Shown here piece after piece: positions 1-5,427 of a stretch of 5,427 nucleotides of DNA; the first letter of the stretch is position 1; each line of letters starts with the position of its first letter. Origin of the DNA: Lachnospiraceae bacterium (GTDB taxonomy: Bacteria; Bacillota; Clostridia; Lachnospirales; Lachnospiraceae); contig DNJW01000179.1 of assembly GCA_003488965.1 (NCBI GenBank), positions 3,232 through 8,658 of the forward strand, written 5' to 3'. The notes under the pieces are model-generated. The model had not been told where the DNA came from and ran no database searches. It was given only the letters and a program-made list of their open reading frames with translations. A program made the position numbers and the translations under genes.

Positions 1-120
1 GGATATTATTTAGGAGCAGAATTCGCATGGGCGTTGTCAGAAAAGTATAACAATTTGGAAATTTTAAATCTGCAATTAAATGAAGTCTGGCAGGAGTTGA
101 AAGAATTTGCATTGGCATGA
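1..120 (+). CDS. C-terminal end of an unidentified protein (5' truncated by window edge)
   Basis: Frame 1 is open from the first base to a TGA at 118-120 and gives 39 residues, beginning GYYLGAEFAWALSEKY and ending LKEFALA. The piece is amphipathic and mostly helical in character, with no membrane segment. The opening G-Y-Y-L-G followed by an aromatic/hydrophobic helix and a K-Y recalls the C-terminal helix of some small HExxH zinc-peptidase families of DUF2268 type. The catalytic part would lie outside the window, so that resemblance is only a weak hint. The next gene starts 31 nt after the stop with no terminator between, so the two are probably co-transcribed. The frame is judged coding because of its position directly before a well-formed gene and its normal residue composition; the function is unknown. 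Confidence 0.6.
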   Translation, partial: GYYLGAEFAWALSEKYNNLEILNLQLNEVWQELKEFALA

Positions 121-151
121 GTTGAAATAGATACGGACAGGGAGAGAAAAA

Positions 152-1294
152 ATGGAAAAGAAAAAAAAGAAGACATCATGGCAGCAGTGGATTGGAGTAA
201 TATTTTTTATGCTGATTGGTGCAGTTTGTGGAGTTTTGATGACGTTTTATATAGATTCTGCTATGGCAGCGGATAAAGCGCCATTGGAGAAAATCTGCAC
301 AATGTTTCTGTTACTTTTTGTTATGTATTTTGGTATTTTAGTGCAGATGGTAATACATGAAGCAGGGCATCTTGTCTTTGGGCTGGCAACCGGCTATCGT
401 TTCGGTTCTTTCCGGATTATGAATTTTATGTGGCTAAAGGAAAATAACAGGATTACATTGAAACATTTTTCACTGGCAGGGACAGGCGGACAATGTCTGA
501 TGGTACCGCCGGATATGGCAGATGGGAAGATTCCTGTTGTTTTATATAATCTTGGTGGTTCCATAATGAATATTGCGGCATCGGTTCTGTTTTTATGTTC
601 TTATTTTATTATTGCCAGGATGAACTTTTTGTCTGTTACATTATTAATGTTTTCAGTGATTGGATTTATACTTGGAGTTATGAATGGGGTGCCTATGCGG
701 CTCGGGGGTATCGATAATGACGGTTATAATGCATATTCTTTGACAAGGGATGATAAGGCGCTTCGTTCTTTTTGGATACAGATGAAAGTACAGGAACAAA
801 ATGCAAAGGGAATTCGTTTAAAGGATATGCCAGAGGAGTGGTTTTGCATGCCTTCCGTAGAGGAAATGGGTAATAGCATGATTGCTGCCATTGCTGTTTT
901 TTACTGTAACCGTTTGATGGATATGCAGGATTTTGAAGAGGCAAATAAAAGGATGCAGCAGCTTCTTGAGATGGAAAGTGGAATCGCCGGAATTTATCGG
1001 AATCTGCTGATTTGTGACCGCATGTATTGTGAATTGCTTGATGGCAATAAGGATGCAGCAGAGAAACTTTTTACAAAAGAGCAGCAAAAGTTTATGAAGT
1101 CGATGAAAAAGTTTCCGTCGGTATTGAGAACGGAATATGTATATGCATTATTGTATCAGTCAGATGTTGCCAGGGCGGAAAAAATAAAGACAATGTTTGA
1201 AAAATATGCTGTAACATATCCATATTCATGTGATATAAATGCTGAGCGTGAGCTTATGTGTATTGCAGAAGGGAAAGCGGCCAGCAGGGCTTGA
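152..1294 (+). CDS. M50-type (site-2 protease-like) membrane metallopeptidase with soluble C-terminal domain
   Basis: Predicted intramembrane or membrane-embedded zinc protease of 380 residues. Hydrophobic segments lie at about residues 14-34, 51-75, 128-155 and 158-180. The second carries the zinc motif HEAGH (H69, E70, H73). The M50 family needs a third ligand from a distal Asp in an N-x-x-P...DG motif; here N178-G-V-P181 is followed by GGIDNDG, so D190 (or D188) is the likely ligand. The spacing is longer than in the classical NxxPxxxLDG form. A GTGGQCLM stretch (110-117) between helices also looks like a family signature. Residues from about 195 to 380 are hydrophilic and helix-rich, with weak TPR-like character (for example the EEANKRMQQLLEME region), and probably cytosolic. 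There is no PDZ domain, unlike RseP/RasP. The ATG at 152 is preceded by a GGGAGAG ribosome site at 140-146. The gene sits between the truncated upstream gene and the kinase in one apparent operon. Substrate unknown. Confidence 0.8.
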   Translation: MEKKKKKTSWQQWIGVIFFMLIGAVCGVLMTFYIDSAMAADKAPLEKICTMFLLLFVMYFGILVQMVIHEAGHLVFGLATGYRFGSFRIMNFMWLKENNRITLKHFSLAGTGGQCLMVPPDMADGKIPVVLYNLGGSIMNIAASVLFLCSYFIIARMNFLSVTLLMFSVIGFILGVMNGVPMRLGGIDNDGYNAYSLTRDDKALRSFWIQMKVQEQNAKGIRLKDMPEEWFCMPSVEEMGNSMIAAIAVFYCNRLMDMQDFEEANKRMQQLLEMESGIAGIYRNLLICDRMYCELLDGNKDAAEKLFTKEQQKFMKSMKKFPSVLRTEYVYALLYQSDVARAEKIKTMFEKYAVTYPYSCDINAERELMCIAEGKAASRA

Positions 1295-1300
1295 AGATTC

Positions 1301-1305
1301 GGAGG
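1301..1305 (+). promoter_or_regulatory. Ribosome binding site that decides the kinase start
   Basis: GGAGG lies 1 nt before an in-frame GTG (1307), 10 nt before a TTG (1316) and 13 nt before an ATG (1319). A 1-nt spacing is not workable, so the longest reading frame overstates the protein. The ATG is preferred; the TTG has better spacing but is a rarer start. Confidence 0.6.
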
Positions 1306-1318
1306 TGTGGTATTTTTG

Positions 1319-2230
1319 ATGGAATTAAGGAAGCATTTTGATTCTCTGGAGAATGCGATTGTTTCGCTTTTTGGAAATAATGTCAGGATTGTGCGGATGG
1401 AACGGATTTTTGGCGGTGATATTAATGAAGCATATGGACTGACGTTGACAGATGGTACCTGTCTTTTTATGAAATCGAATGCAGGGGCAGAGGAATCCTT
1501 TTTTACTGCGGAGGCAGAGGGATTGCAGGCAATTGCATCTACCGGAGCGATTCAAACGCCGCATATTCTTTGCAGCGGGACAGACAGAGGCCGGATAGGC
1601 GGAGCTTTTTTGCTATTGGAATTTATCAAAAAGGGAGAACGTATTTCTGATTACTGGGAAATTTTTGCACAGCAGTTGGCTGCTATGCATCAGGCAGAAG
1701 CAGCGGGGCTTGTAGAAGAGGGGACGTATGGCTTTGTCCGTGATAATTATATTGGTATGCGGAAGCAGAATAATAAGGCAAATAATAGCTGGATAAGTTT
1801 TTTTCGTGAATGTCGTCTTAAGCCGCAGCTTAGGGATGCCGCTGGTTATTTTGACAGGACAGATTTAAAAAAGGCAGATAAGGTGTTGGAGAGATTAGAG
1901 GATATTCTTGTGGAACCACAACATCCATCCCTGCTTCATGGGGATTTGTGGTCAGGAAACGTTATTACAGGAAGTGACGGGAAAGCCTGGCTGATTGACC
2001 CGGCCGTTTATGTGGGACATGCGGAAGCGGATATTGCTATGACTGAGCTTTTTGGAGGCTTTCCACCTGTTTTTTATGATGCTTATAAGGAGGCTGCAGG
2101 AATAGAGGCAGGATATGCAAAAAGGCGTGATTTATATAACCTGTATCATCTTTTGAATCATTTGAATATGTTTGGACGTTCCTATCTTCCATCAGTGAAG
2201 CGTATCTTGGATTATTATTCATTAAAATGA
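1319..2230 (+). CDS. Fructosamine kinase-family protein (FN3K/YniA-like protein-repair kinase)
   Basis: About 303 residues, close to the usual length for bacterial fructosamine/ketosamine-3-kinase family members, which share the aminoglycoside phosphotransferase fold. Using 1319 as start, the visible family signatures in order are: the nucleotide loop GGDINEAYGL (about 32-41); a Lys in LFMKSN (K52); the helix with FTAEAEGL (62-69); LLLEFI hinge (98-103); YGFVRDNYIG (137-146), matching the family's FGF-x2-DNYIG; WISFFRECRLKPQL (158-171); the catalytic loop HGDLWSGN (207-214, base D209); and IDPA (D227), the metal-binding DFG equivalent. Known members phosphorylate sugar amines on glycated proteins, which destabilises the adduct and repairs the protein; the substrate here is inferred. 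No key residue is missing. The gap to the protease gene is 24 nt, suggesting co-transcription, and a hairpin terminator follows 53 nt after the stop. The frame also permits GTG 1307 (307 residues). Confidence 0.88.
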   Translation: MELRKHFDSLENAIVSLFGNNVRIVRMERIFGGDINEAYGLTLTDGTCLFMKSNAGAEESFFTAEAEGLQAIASTGAIQTPHILCSGTDRGRIGGAFLLLEFIKKGERISDYWEIFAQQLAAMHQAEAAGLVEEGTYGFVRDNYIGMRKQNNKANNSWISFFRECRLKPQLRDAAGYFDRTDLKKADKVLERLEDILVEPQHPSLLHGDLWSGNVITGSDGKAWLIDPAVYVGHAEADIAMTELFGGFPPVFYDAYKEAAGIEAGYAKRRDLYNLYHLLNHLNMFGRSYLPSVKRILDYYSLK

Positions 2231-2283
2231 TAATCAAAGTCGTTTAAAACTATATACGAATAAACTGTTTAGAAAAAAATGAA

Positions 2284-2326
2284 AAAACAGACATCAAAAT
2301 GTGATATTTTTGGTGTCTGTTTTGTT
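2284..2326 (+). terminator. Rho-independent terminator after the kinase gene
   Basis: A stem of 13 pairs with one G-T wobble (left 2287-2299, right 2308-2320) encloses an 8-nt loop. Three further A-T pairs extend it outward (2284-2286 with 2321-2323). The right arm runs into TTTTGTT. The A-run on the left side means it might also work weakly on the other strand, but no minus-strand gene approaches it. It separates the protease/kinase unit from the sigma operon. Confidence 0.8.
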
Positions 2327-2331
2327 ATTAT
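2301..2331 (+). promoter_or_regulatory. Candidate extended -10 promoter for the sigma operon
   Basis: TATTAT at 2326-2331 matches 5 of 6 bases of the vegetative -10 box and is preceded by TG-T (2323-2325), the extended -10 signature. The best -35 candidate is GTGATA at 2301-2306 (4 of 6), at a long 19-nt spacing. Transcription would start near 2337-2340. The element overlaps the loop and right arm of the upstream terminator, a compact arrangement. No clear ECF-type promoter was recognised: TGAAAG at 2334 followed by CGTG at 2354 is spaced too closely at 14 nt and would put the start inside the ribosome site. A-T richness makes chance matches likely. Confidence 0.35.
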
Positions 2332-2333
2332 AG

Positions 2334-2347
2334 TGAAAGGCCTTTCA
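2334..2347. promoter_or_regulatory. Perfect 14-bp palindrome, possible operator
   Basis: TGAAAGGCCTTTCA is a perfect 7+7 inverted repeat with no spacer, so it is a poor RNA hairpin but a good dimer-binding site. It lies about 29 nt before the sigma start codon, immediately downstream of the candidate -10 box and across the inferred transcription start, where a bound repressor would block initiation. No binding protein can be named from the sequence. Confidence 0.4.
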
Positions 2348-2362
2348 GGATATCGTGTACAT

Positions 2363-2371
2363 AGGAGGTGA
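2363..2371 (+). promoter_or_regulatory. Near-consensus ribosome binding site that sets the sigma factor start
   Basis: AGGAGGTGA is complementary to the 3' end of 16S rRNA over its whole length. The AGGAGG core ends 7 nt before GTG 2376, an ideal distance. This rules out the further-upstream in-frame GTG at 2355, which would place the ribosome site inside the coding region. Confidence 0.85.
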
Positions 2372-2375
2372 GATA

Positions 2376-2897
2376 GTGGTAGCGGAAGAGGAATACGTAA
2401 GCTATGTCAGGCAGTTTTCTGATACAGTGTTACGCATTGCCGTTAACTATTGCAAGGAGCTGCCAGATGCGGAGGATATGGTTCAGGAAGTATTTTTGAA
2501 GTTATATGAGACAGGAACAGAGTTTACGGATGCAGAGCATGTGAAACGATGGCTAATCCGGGTGACAATTAATACCTGTAAAAATCATTTAGCTTCCTCC
2601 TGGCGGCGCAGGACGCAGCTTATGGAATTTCAGACCATGGAATCTGTGTTGGAACAGTCGGGTGGATTATATGCGGCAGACATGTCAGAGCCTGACGAGG
2701 GAAGCGCCCTTTTTGAGGCGGTGGTTTCGCTTCCGGAAAAATACCGTAGTGTTGTGCATTTGTACTATTATGAAGATTATTCTATAAAAGAGATTGCACA
2801 GATTTTACAAAAAAAGGAAACCACTATTCAGACCAGGCTTATGAGAGCGAGGAAAATGTTGAAACAGCAGTTGAAAGGAGCGTGGCAGGATGAATAA
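2376..2897 (+). CDS. ECF-family RNA polymerase sigma factor
   Basis: With the GTG start at 2376 the product has 173 residues, typical for a group 4 (extracytoplasmic function) sigma factor made only of regions 2 and 4. Region 2 spans about residues 6-80. It contains the core-binding DAEDMVQEVFLKLY helix (31-44) and the region 2.4 segment VKRWLIRVTINTCKN (56-70), followed by a basic WRRR patch. A linker of low conservation runs 81-112. Region 4 spans 113-168, with LPEKYRSVVHLYYYEDYS (119-136) leading into the helix-turn-helix IKEIAQILQKKETTIQTRL (137-155) that would contact the -35 element. Its role is to direct RNA polymerase to a stress or envelope regulon when released from its anti-sigma factor. 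The next gene overlaps it by 8 nt, indicating translational coupling and a cognate regulator. The exact ECF subgroup and target promoters cannot be told from the sequence. Confidence 0.93.
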   Translation: MVAEEEYVSYVRQFSDTVLRIAVNYCKELPDAEDMVQEVFLKLYETGTEFTDAEHVKRWLIRVTINTCKNHLASSWRRRTQLMEFQTMESVLEQSGGLYAADMSEPDEGSALFEAVVSLPEKYRSVVHLYYYEDYSIKEIAQILQKKETTIQTRLMRARKMLKQQLKGAWQDE

Positions 2898-3987
2898 CAC
2901 AAATAAGGAATATTATAAGCGTGTGTATGACAAAGTGCATGCTTCTGAAGAATTAAAAGAAAGGTTGATGGATATGAGAGGGGAAAATAAGATGATTAAA
3001 ACAGAGGGGAAGAAAAGAAGCCGTGTCGTATGGAAGGCAGCAGCGGCAGCAGTTGCGCTTGCCGTTACAGTGCCGACTGGGGTATATGCGGCAACTCATT
3101 ATTTTGATATGAATGAGTTTTTTTCTAAAACAGGTCATACCTTGTCCGAGGATGCCAGTAAATTGATTGAAACGGAAATTCCACAGACGCAGAAAAAGGA
3201 TATTACAGAGGAAATGCCGGTTGAATTTACAGCACAGGAGGCATTGTGTGACAGCGGCTCCGTCAGCCTTATTATAGAAGCAAAGGCAAAGACAAGCGGA
3301 AAATATTTATTGGCATATCAGGATTGTCTGGAGACAGACCCGGTTTCAAACCTTGGCATCAAAGGAAAAGGAACTATTGGGGAATATGCAAAGGAGAGGG
3401 GACTTGAGATATTATACCTTGGTACAAATTTTGCACAGGACAGCCCGTTTAGTCCAGGTGTATGCAGCATTGATTATAAATTAGCTGCTGATGATGTTAT
3501 GGAAATCGGAATTACCGGAGAGAGGACTGCTGACCAGAAGGATTTGAATGTTATTATGCTGAATACAGTGCAGACTTCTGTAGGAAGTGATGAAATATTA
3601 AAATATACAAATGCGTTTGAACTGCAGGATAAGAGCTCCAGTGAAACCGTCTTGTATACAGCAAAGGAAGATATGAAGATAAAAGGAACATCGGCTGTTG
3701 TGACAAAGATAACAGTGGAGGCTACCGAGGTAAATAACTATGTGAAGGTATATTTTACGAATCCGGCGGAAACGGATGACGATGGACTTACGTTCCGTTT
3801 TAAAGACAACAGGGATGCAGAAGAATGGAACGGCGGTGGTGGATATGTGGAAGAACTGGGGGATGGAAAATATTGCCAGCATTTAACATATGATGCCAGA
3901 AAGCTCCCAAAGAAGTGTATCATAGAAGCATTCAACTGCTGGGAGAAAAATATCTATGGCCAGTTTGAGATTTCAATGGCAAAATAG
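2890..3987 (+). CDS. Membrane-anchored anti-sigma factor candidate with large extracytoplasmic domain
   Basis: 365 residues in three parts. Residues 1-47 are charged and helical, with the EYYKRVYDKVHASEELKERLMDM stretch near the N-terminus resembling the short sigma-binding segment of clostridial anti-sigma proteins of DUF4179-like layout. Residues about 48-68 form one Ala/Val-rich membrane helix, with basic residues just before it, consistent with a signal-anchor of N-in topology. Residues 69-365 would face outside and are mostly beta-like, ending in a Gly-rich GGGGY loop and a Cys-containing tail. Six Cys (120, 146, 192, 329, 343, 350) lie in this outer part. No zinc-binding HxxxCxxC motif of the ZAS class is seen. 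The ATG at 2890 lies inside the last codons of the sigma gene (8-nt overlap) and has AAAGGAG at 2874-2880, 9 nt upstream. Such gene pairs are normally sigma/anti-sigma. The role is inferred from layout and position; the signal sensed by the outer domain is unknown. Confidence 0.78.
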   Translation: MNNTNKEYYKRVYDKVHASEELKERLMDMRGENKMIKTEGKKRSRVVWKAAAAAVALAVTVPTGVYAATHYFDMNEFFSKTGHTLSEDASKLIETEIPQTQKKDITEEMPVEFTAQEALCDSGSVSLIIEAKAKTSGKYLLAYQDCLETDPVSNLGIKGKGTIGEYAKERGLEILYLGTNFAQDSPFSPGVCSIDYKLAADDVMEIGITGERTADQKDLNVIMLNTVQTSVGSDEILKYTNAFELQDKSSSETVLYTAKEDMKIKGTSAVVTKITVEATEVNNYVKVYFTNPAETDDDGLTFRFKDNRDAEEWNGGGGYVEELGDGKYCQHLTYDARKLPKKCIIEAFNCWEKNIYGQFEISMAK

Positions 3988-4028
3988 GGAGTGCCAGGTG
4001 TTTTGTGAGGAGCCTTGCAGGTAGAAGG

Positions 4029-4073
4029 AAAGAGGTACGATAATCCGTCGTTTGGATTATCGTACCTCTTTTT
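4029..4073. terminator. Strong, probably bidirectional terminator between convergent genes
   Basis: An 18-bp stem without a mismatch (4029-4046 with 4054-4071) closes a 7-nt loop, GTCGTTT. On the plus strand the stem ends in TTTTT (4069-4073), a standard intrinsic terminator for the sigma operon 42 nt after its last stop. Read on the minus strand the hairpin starts 8 nt after the stop of the YhgE-like gene and ends in CTCTTTCCTT, a weaker but usable U-rich tail. Its position between two converging genes fits shared use. Confidence 0.88.
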
Positions 4074-4079
4074 GGTAAC

Positions 4080-5427
4080 TCAAACCATTAATCCGCTTTT
4101 TTCTTTGCTTTTTTCAACTCGTTTATTCAGTCCATCGAATGGCTTTTTCAGGAGAAGCCCAAGCAGGATAGAGAAAACAGCGAACGGGGCAAGCTGCAAA
4201 AGGGAAATCAGGTAATCTTTCCCATACATTCCGCTGACACATTCCCGCAGAGCTGTCATGCAATATGGAAATGGAAGAAACTGATATACTTTCTGGTAAA
4301 TCATCGGCAAAACTTCTTTTGGGAAGGTTCCGCCAGTACCAGCTACCTGGATTACCATAATAACAACAGCGAGTGCTTCTCCGACGTTTCCAAGGACGAA
4401 AACCAGCGTATAAATCAGCAATGTGAAAATAAAGCTGCTTGCTGCAGAGGCGAGCCAGAACAAAAACGGATGCAGGCATTGGATTTCTAAGAAGAACAGA
4501 TTGCCTGCCACGCAGATTAGTGTCTGTATCTGGCCAATCAGGAAGAAGATGGCATAGCGTCCGAAAAATTCTTCATATACTTTATATGGCTTTTCAGAAG
4601 GGGGCGTTTTTACCTGTGTATGGATGATAGAAACAAGGATGAGTGCACCAACCCAAATCGCAAGCACTGTATAAAAGGAGGCCATACCAGACCCATAATT
4701 TTCTGTTTTGTATACACGTTCTGTTTTCAAATTGACAAGGGAAGCGAAATAGTCACCAATTTTTTCCGGTTGGTTTTCCAAAACAGAAAAAATATTTTGC
4801 AGGGTTTCACTGTCACCGGCGCCTGCGATTTCTTTTTTCATATCTCCTATTGTGTTTTTTAGTTCTTTTAAAAGTGTCTTAGACTGTTTGATACTGTTAC
4901 TTCCTTTTTTTAAGACGTCTGAGTAATCATTCAACCGGATATTTACGGTCTGGATACCAGAAATCTGCAGCGGGCTGTCAGAAAGCAGGGTTAAATCCTT
5001 CTGCAAATCTGTAACCATTTTTTGGGAAAGCTTATTCAGAGTACGAATGGAACTTCTGGCACTGTCCATGGTATATTTTATCGCATCCAGTGAAGCCATA
5101 TAGTGTTTAATGTCTTTTTCTGTTTCTTCTAAAGCAGACAGAGCAGTAACATAAAGAGAACCCTGTTCTTCCACATTTTTTAAGGCATCGCCAATTTCGC
5201 TGACAATTTTAGTCAATGTGCGGAAAACGGTCTGGTTAATCTGCGTTTCTACAGCACTTTGTGCTTTCGAGGTGATTTTAGTAGCAATCGCATTTTTCTT
5301 TTCGTTTTCATAGTAGGTAATTGTGCCGCCGGATAAGTCTCCGGATGTAATGCCCGCAATGCTTTGGGTAAAGTTTTCAGGAATTATAAGCGCTGCATAA
5401 TAATCACCGTCATAAAAGCCATTTAAC
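4080..5427 (-). CDS. YhgE/Pip-family membrane protein (N-terminus beyond the window)
   Basis: The minus-strand frame is open from the right edge to a TGA at 4080-4082 and shows 448 residues. A TTG at 5214-5216 is internal: the upstream 70 codons are clearly family sequence, including YYAALIIPENF (9-19) and TYYENEKKNAIATKI (37-51), typical of the N-terminal extracytoplasmic domain of YhgE/Pip proteins. Residues about 71-225 form a long helical, coiled-coil-like region. NYGSGM (243-248) precedes the C-terminal ABC-2-permease-like membrane domain, with helices at about 252-269, 292-312, 320-345, 349-364 and 408-426. The GTGGTFPKEVLP motif (363-374) is a family hallmark. A basic tail ends the protein. 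The missing part should hold the first membrane helix and some of the outer domain. Family members include the lactococcal phage infection protein Pip; they are also related to type VII secretion EsaA/YueB-like proteins. The precise function of this copy, whether export, phage receptor or envelope role, cannot be told. Confidence 0.9.
   Translation of the reverse strand, partial: LNGFYDGDYYAALIIPENFTQSIAGITSGDLSGGTITYYENEKKNAIATKITSKAQSAVETQINQTVFRTLTKIVSEIGDALKNVEEQGSLYVTALSALEETEKDIKHYMASLDAIKYTMDSARSSIRTLNKLSQKMVTDLQKDLTLLSDSPLQISGIQTVNIRLNDYSDVLKKGSNSIKQSKTLLKELKNTIGDMKKEIAGAGDSETLQNIFSVLENQPEKIGDYFASLVNLKTERVYKTENYGSGMASFYTVLAIWVGALILVSIIHTQVKTPPSEKPYKVYEEFFGRYAIFFLIGQIQTLICVAGNLFFLEIQCLHPFLFWLASAASSFIFTLLIYTLVFVLGNVGEALAVVIMVIQVAGTGGTFPKEVLPMIYQKVYQFLPFPYCMTALRECVSGMYGKDYLISLLQLAPFAVFSILLGLLLKKPFDGLNKRVEKSKEKSGLMV

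Noticed and set aside
693..1087. Minus-strand open frames opposite the protease gene
   Set aside because: Antisense to a gene with clear motifs; the translations are low-complexity and lack any plausible domain.
2284..2326. Riboswitch or attenuator leader for the sigma operon
   Set aside because: There is only one simple stem with a T-tract and no alternative pairing or conserved aptamer-like elements; it fits an ordinary terminator of the kinase gene.
2355..2357. GTG as the start of the sigma factor gene
   Set aside because: The near-consensus ribosome site at 2363-2371 lies downstream of it and is ideally spaced for GTG 2376.
2334..2357. ECF-type autoregulatory promoter (TGAAAG ... CGTG) before the sigma gene
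   Set aside because: The spacing of 14 nt is shorter than the usual 16-17, and the inferred start would fall within the ribosome site.
4015..4215. Plus-strand open frame of 66 codons
   Set aside because: It runs through the terminator hairpin and then antisense to the end of the YhgE-like gene, and its product has no recognisable features.
4123..4479. Minus-strand open frame of 118 codons in another frame
   Set aside because: It lies wholly inside the YhgE-like coding region, whose conserved motifs are in the other frame; its composition (Cys, Arg and Trp rich) is that of an out-of-frame shadow.
4620..4862. Plus-strand open frame of 80 codons
   Set aside because: Antisense to the coiled-coil and first C-terminal membrane helix of the YhgE-like gene, with no family resemblance.
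5214..5216. TTG as the start of the minus-strand gene
   Set aside because: The 70 codons upstream are open and contain strongly family-typical YhgE/Pip sequence, so the gene continues past the window edge.
1..5427. CRISPR arrays, insertion sequences, tRNA or rRNA genes, phage genes
   Set aside because: No regularly spaced repeats, transposase-like frames, terminal inverted repeats or recognisable RNA gene segments were seen.

Overview
The window looks like a chromosomal segment of a low-to-moderate GC Firmicute, most likely a Lachnospiraceae-type Clostridium relative. The clues are A+T-leaning codon use, strong AGGAGG-type Shine-Dalgarno sites, use of GTG starts, an ECF sigma/membrane anti-sigma pair of clostridial style, and a YhgE/Pip-family membrane protein. 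The taxonomic call is an inference from style, not from a marker gene.

Left block (1-2326, plus strand): the last 39 codons of an unidentified protein; then a 380-residue membrane metallopeptidase with M50 hallmarks (HEAGH in a membrane segment, and a distal N-x-x-P ... NDG motif) fused to a soluble C-terminal half; then a fructosamine kinase-family protein with HGDLWSGN and IDP catalytic motifs. The short gaps (31 and 24 nt) and the first good terminator at about 2284-2326 suggest one transcription unit that begins left of the window.

Middle block (2301-4073, plus strand): a possible extended -10 promoter overlapping the preceding terminator, a perfect 14-bp palindrome just downstream at 2334-2347, an ECF sigma factor starting at a GTG behind a near-consensus ribosome binding site, and a membrane-anchored protein overlapping the sigma gene by 8 nt. 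The last has the architecture of the cognate anti-sigma factor: about 47 cytoplasmic residues, one membrane helix, and about 297 extracytoplasmic residues. The unit ends at a strong hairpin with an 18-bp uninterrupted stem.

Right block (4080-5427, minus strand): the C-terminal 448 residues of a YhgE/Pip-family membrane protein, convergent with the sigma operon and sharing the hairpin as a probable bidirectional terminator. Its reading frame stays open to the right edge, so its N-terminus lies outside the window.

Functionally, the clearest unit is the sigma/anti-sigma signalling pair. The most interesting open question is whether the M50-type membrane protease encoded upstream acts on this or another membrane-anchored regulator. 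The sequence permits the idea but does not prove it, because a terminator and a metabolic-repair gene lie between them. No RNA genes, CRISPR arrays, insertion sequences or phage features were found.
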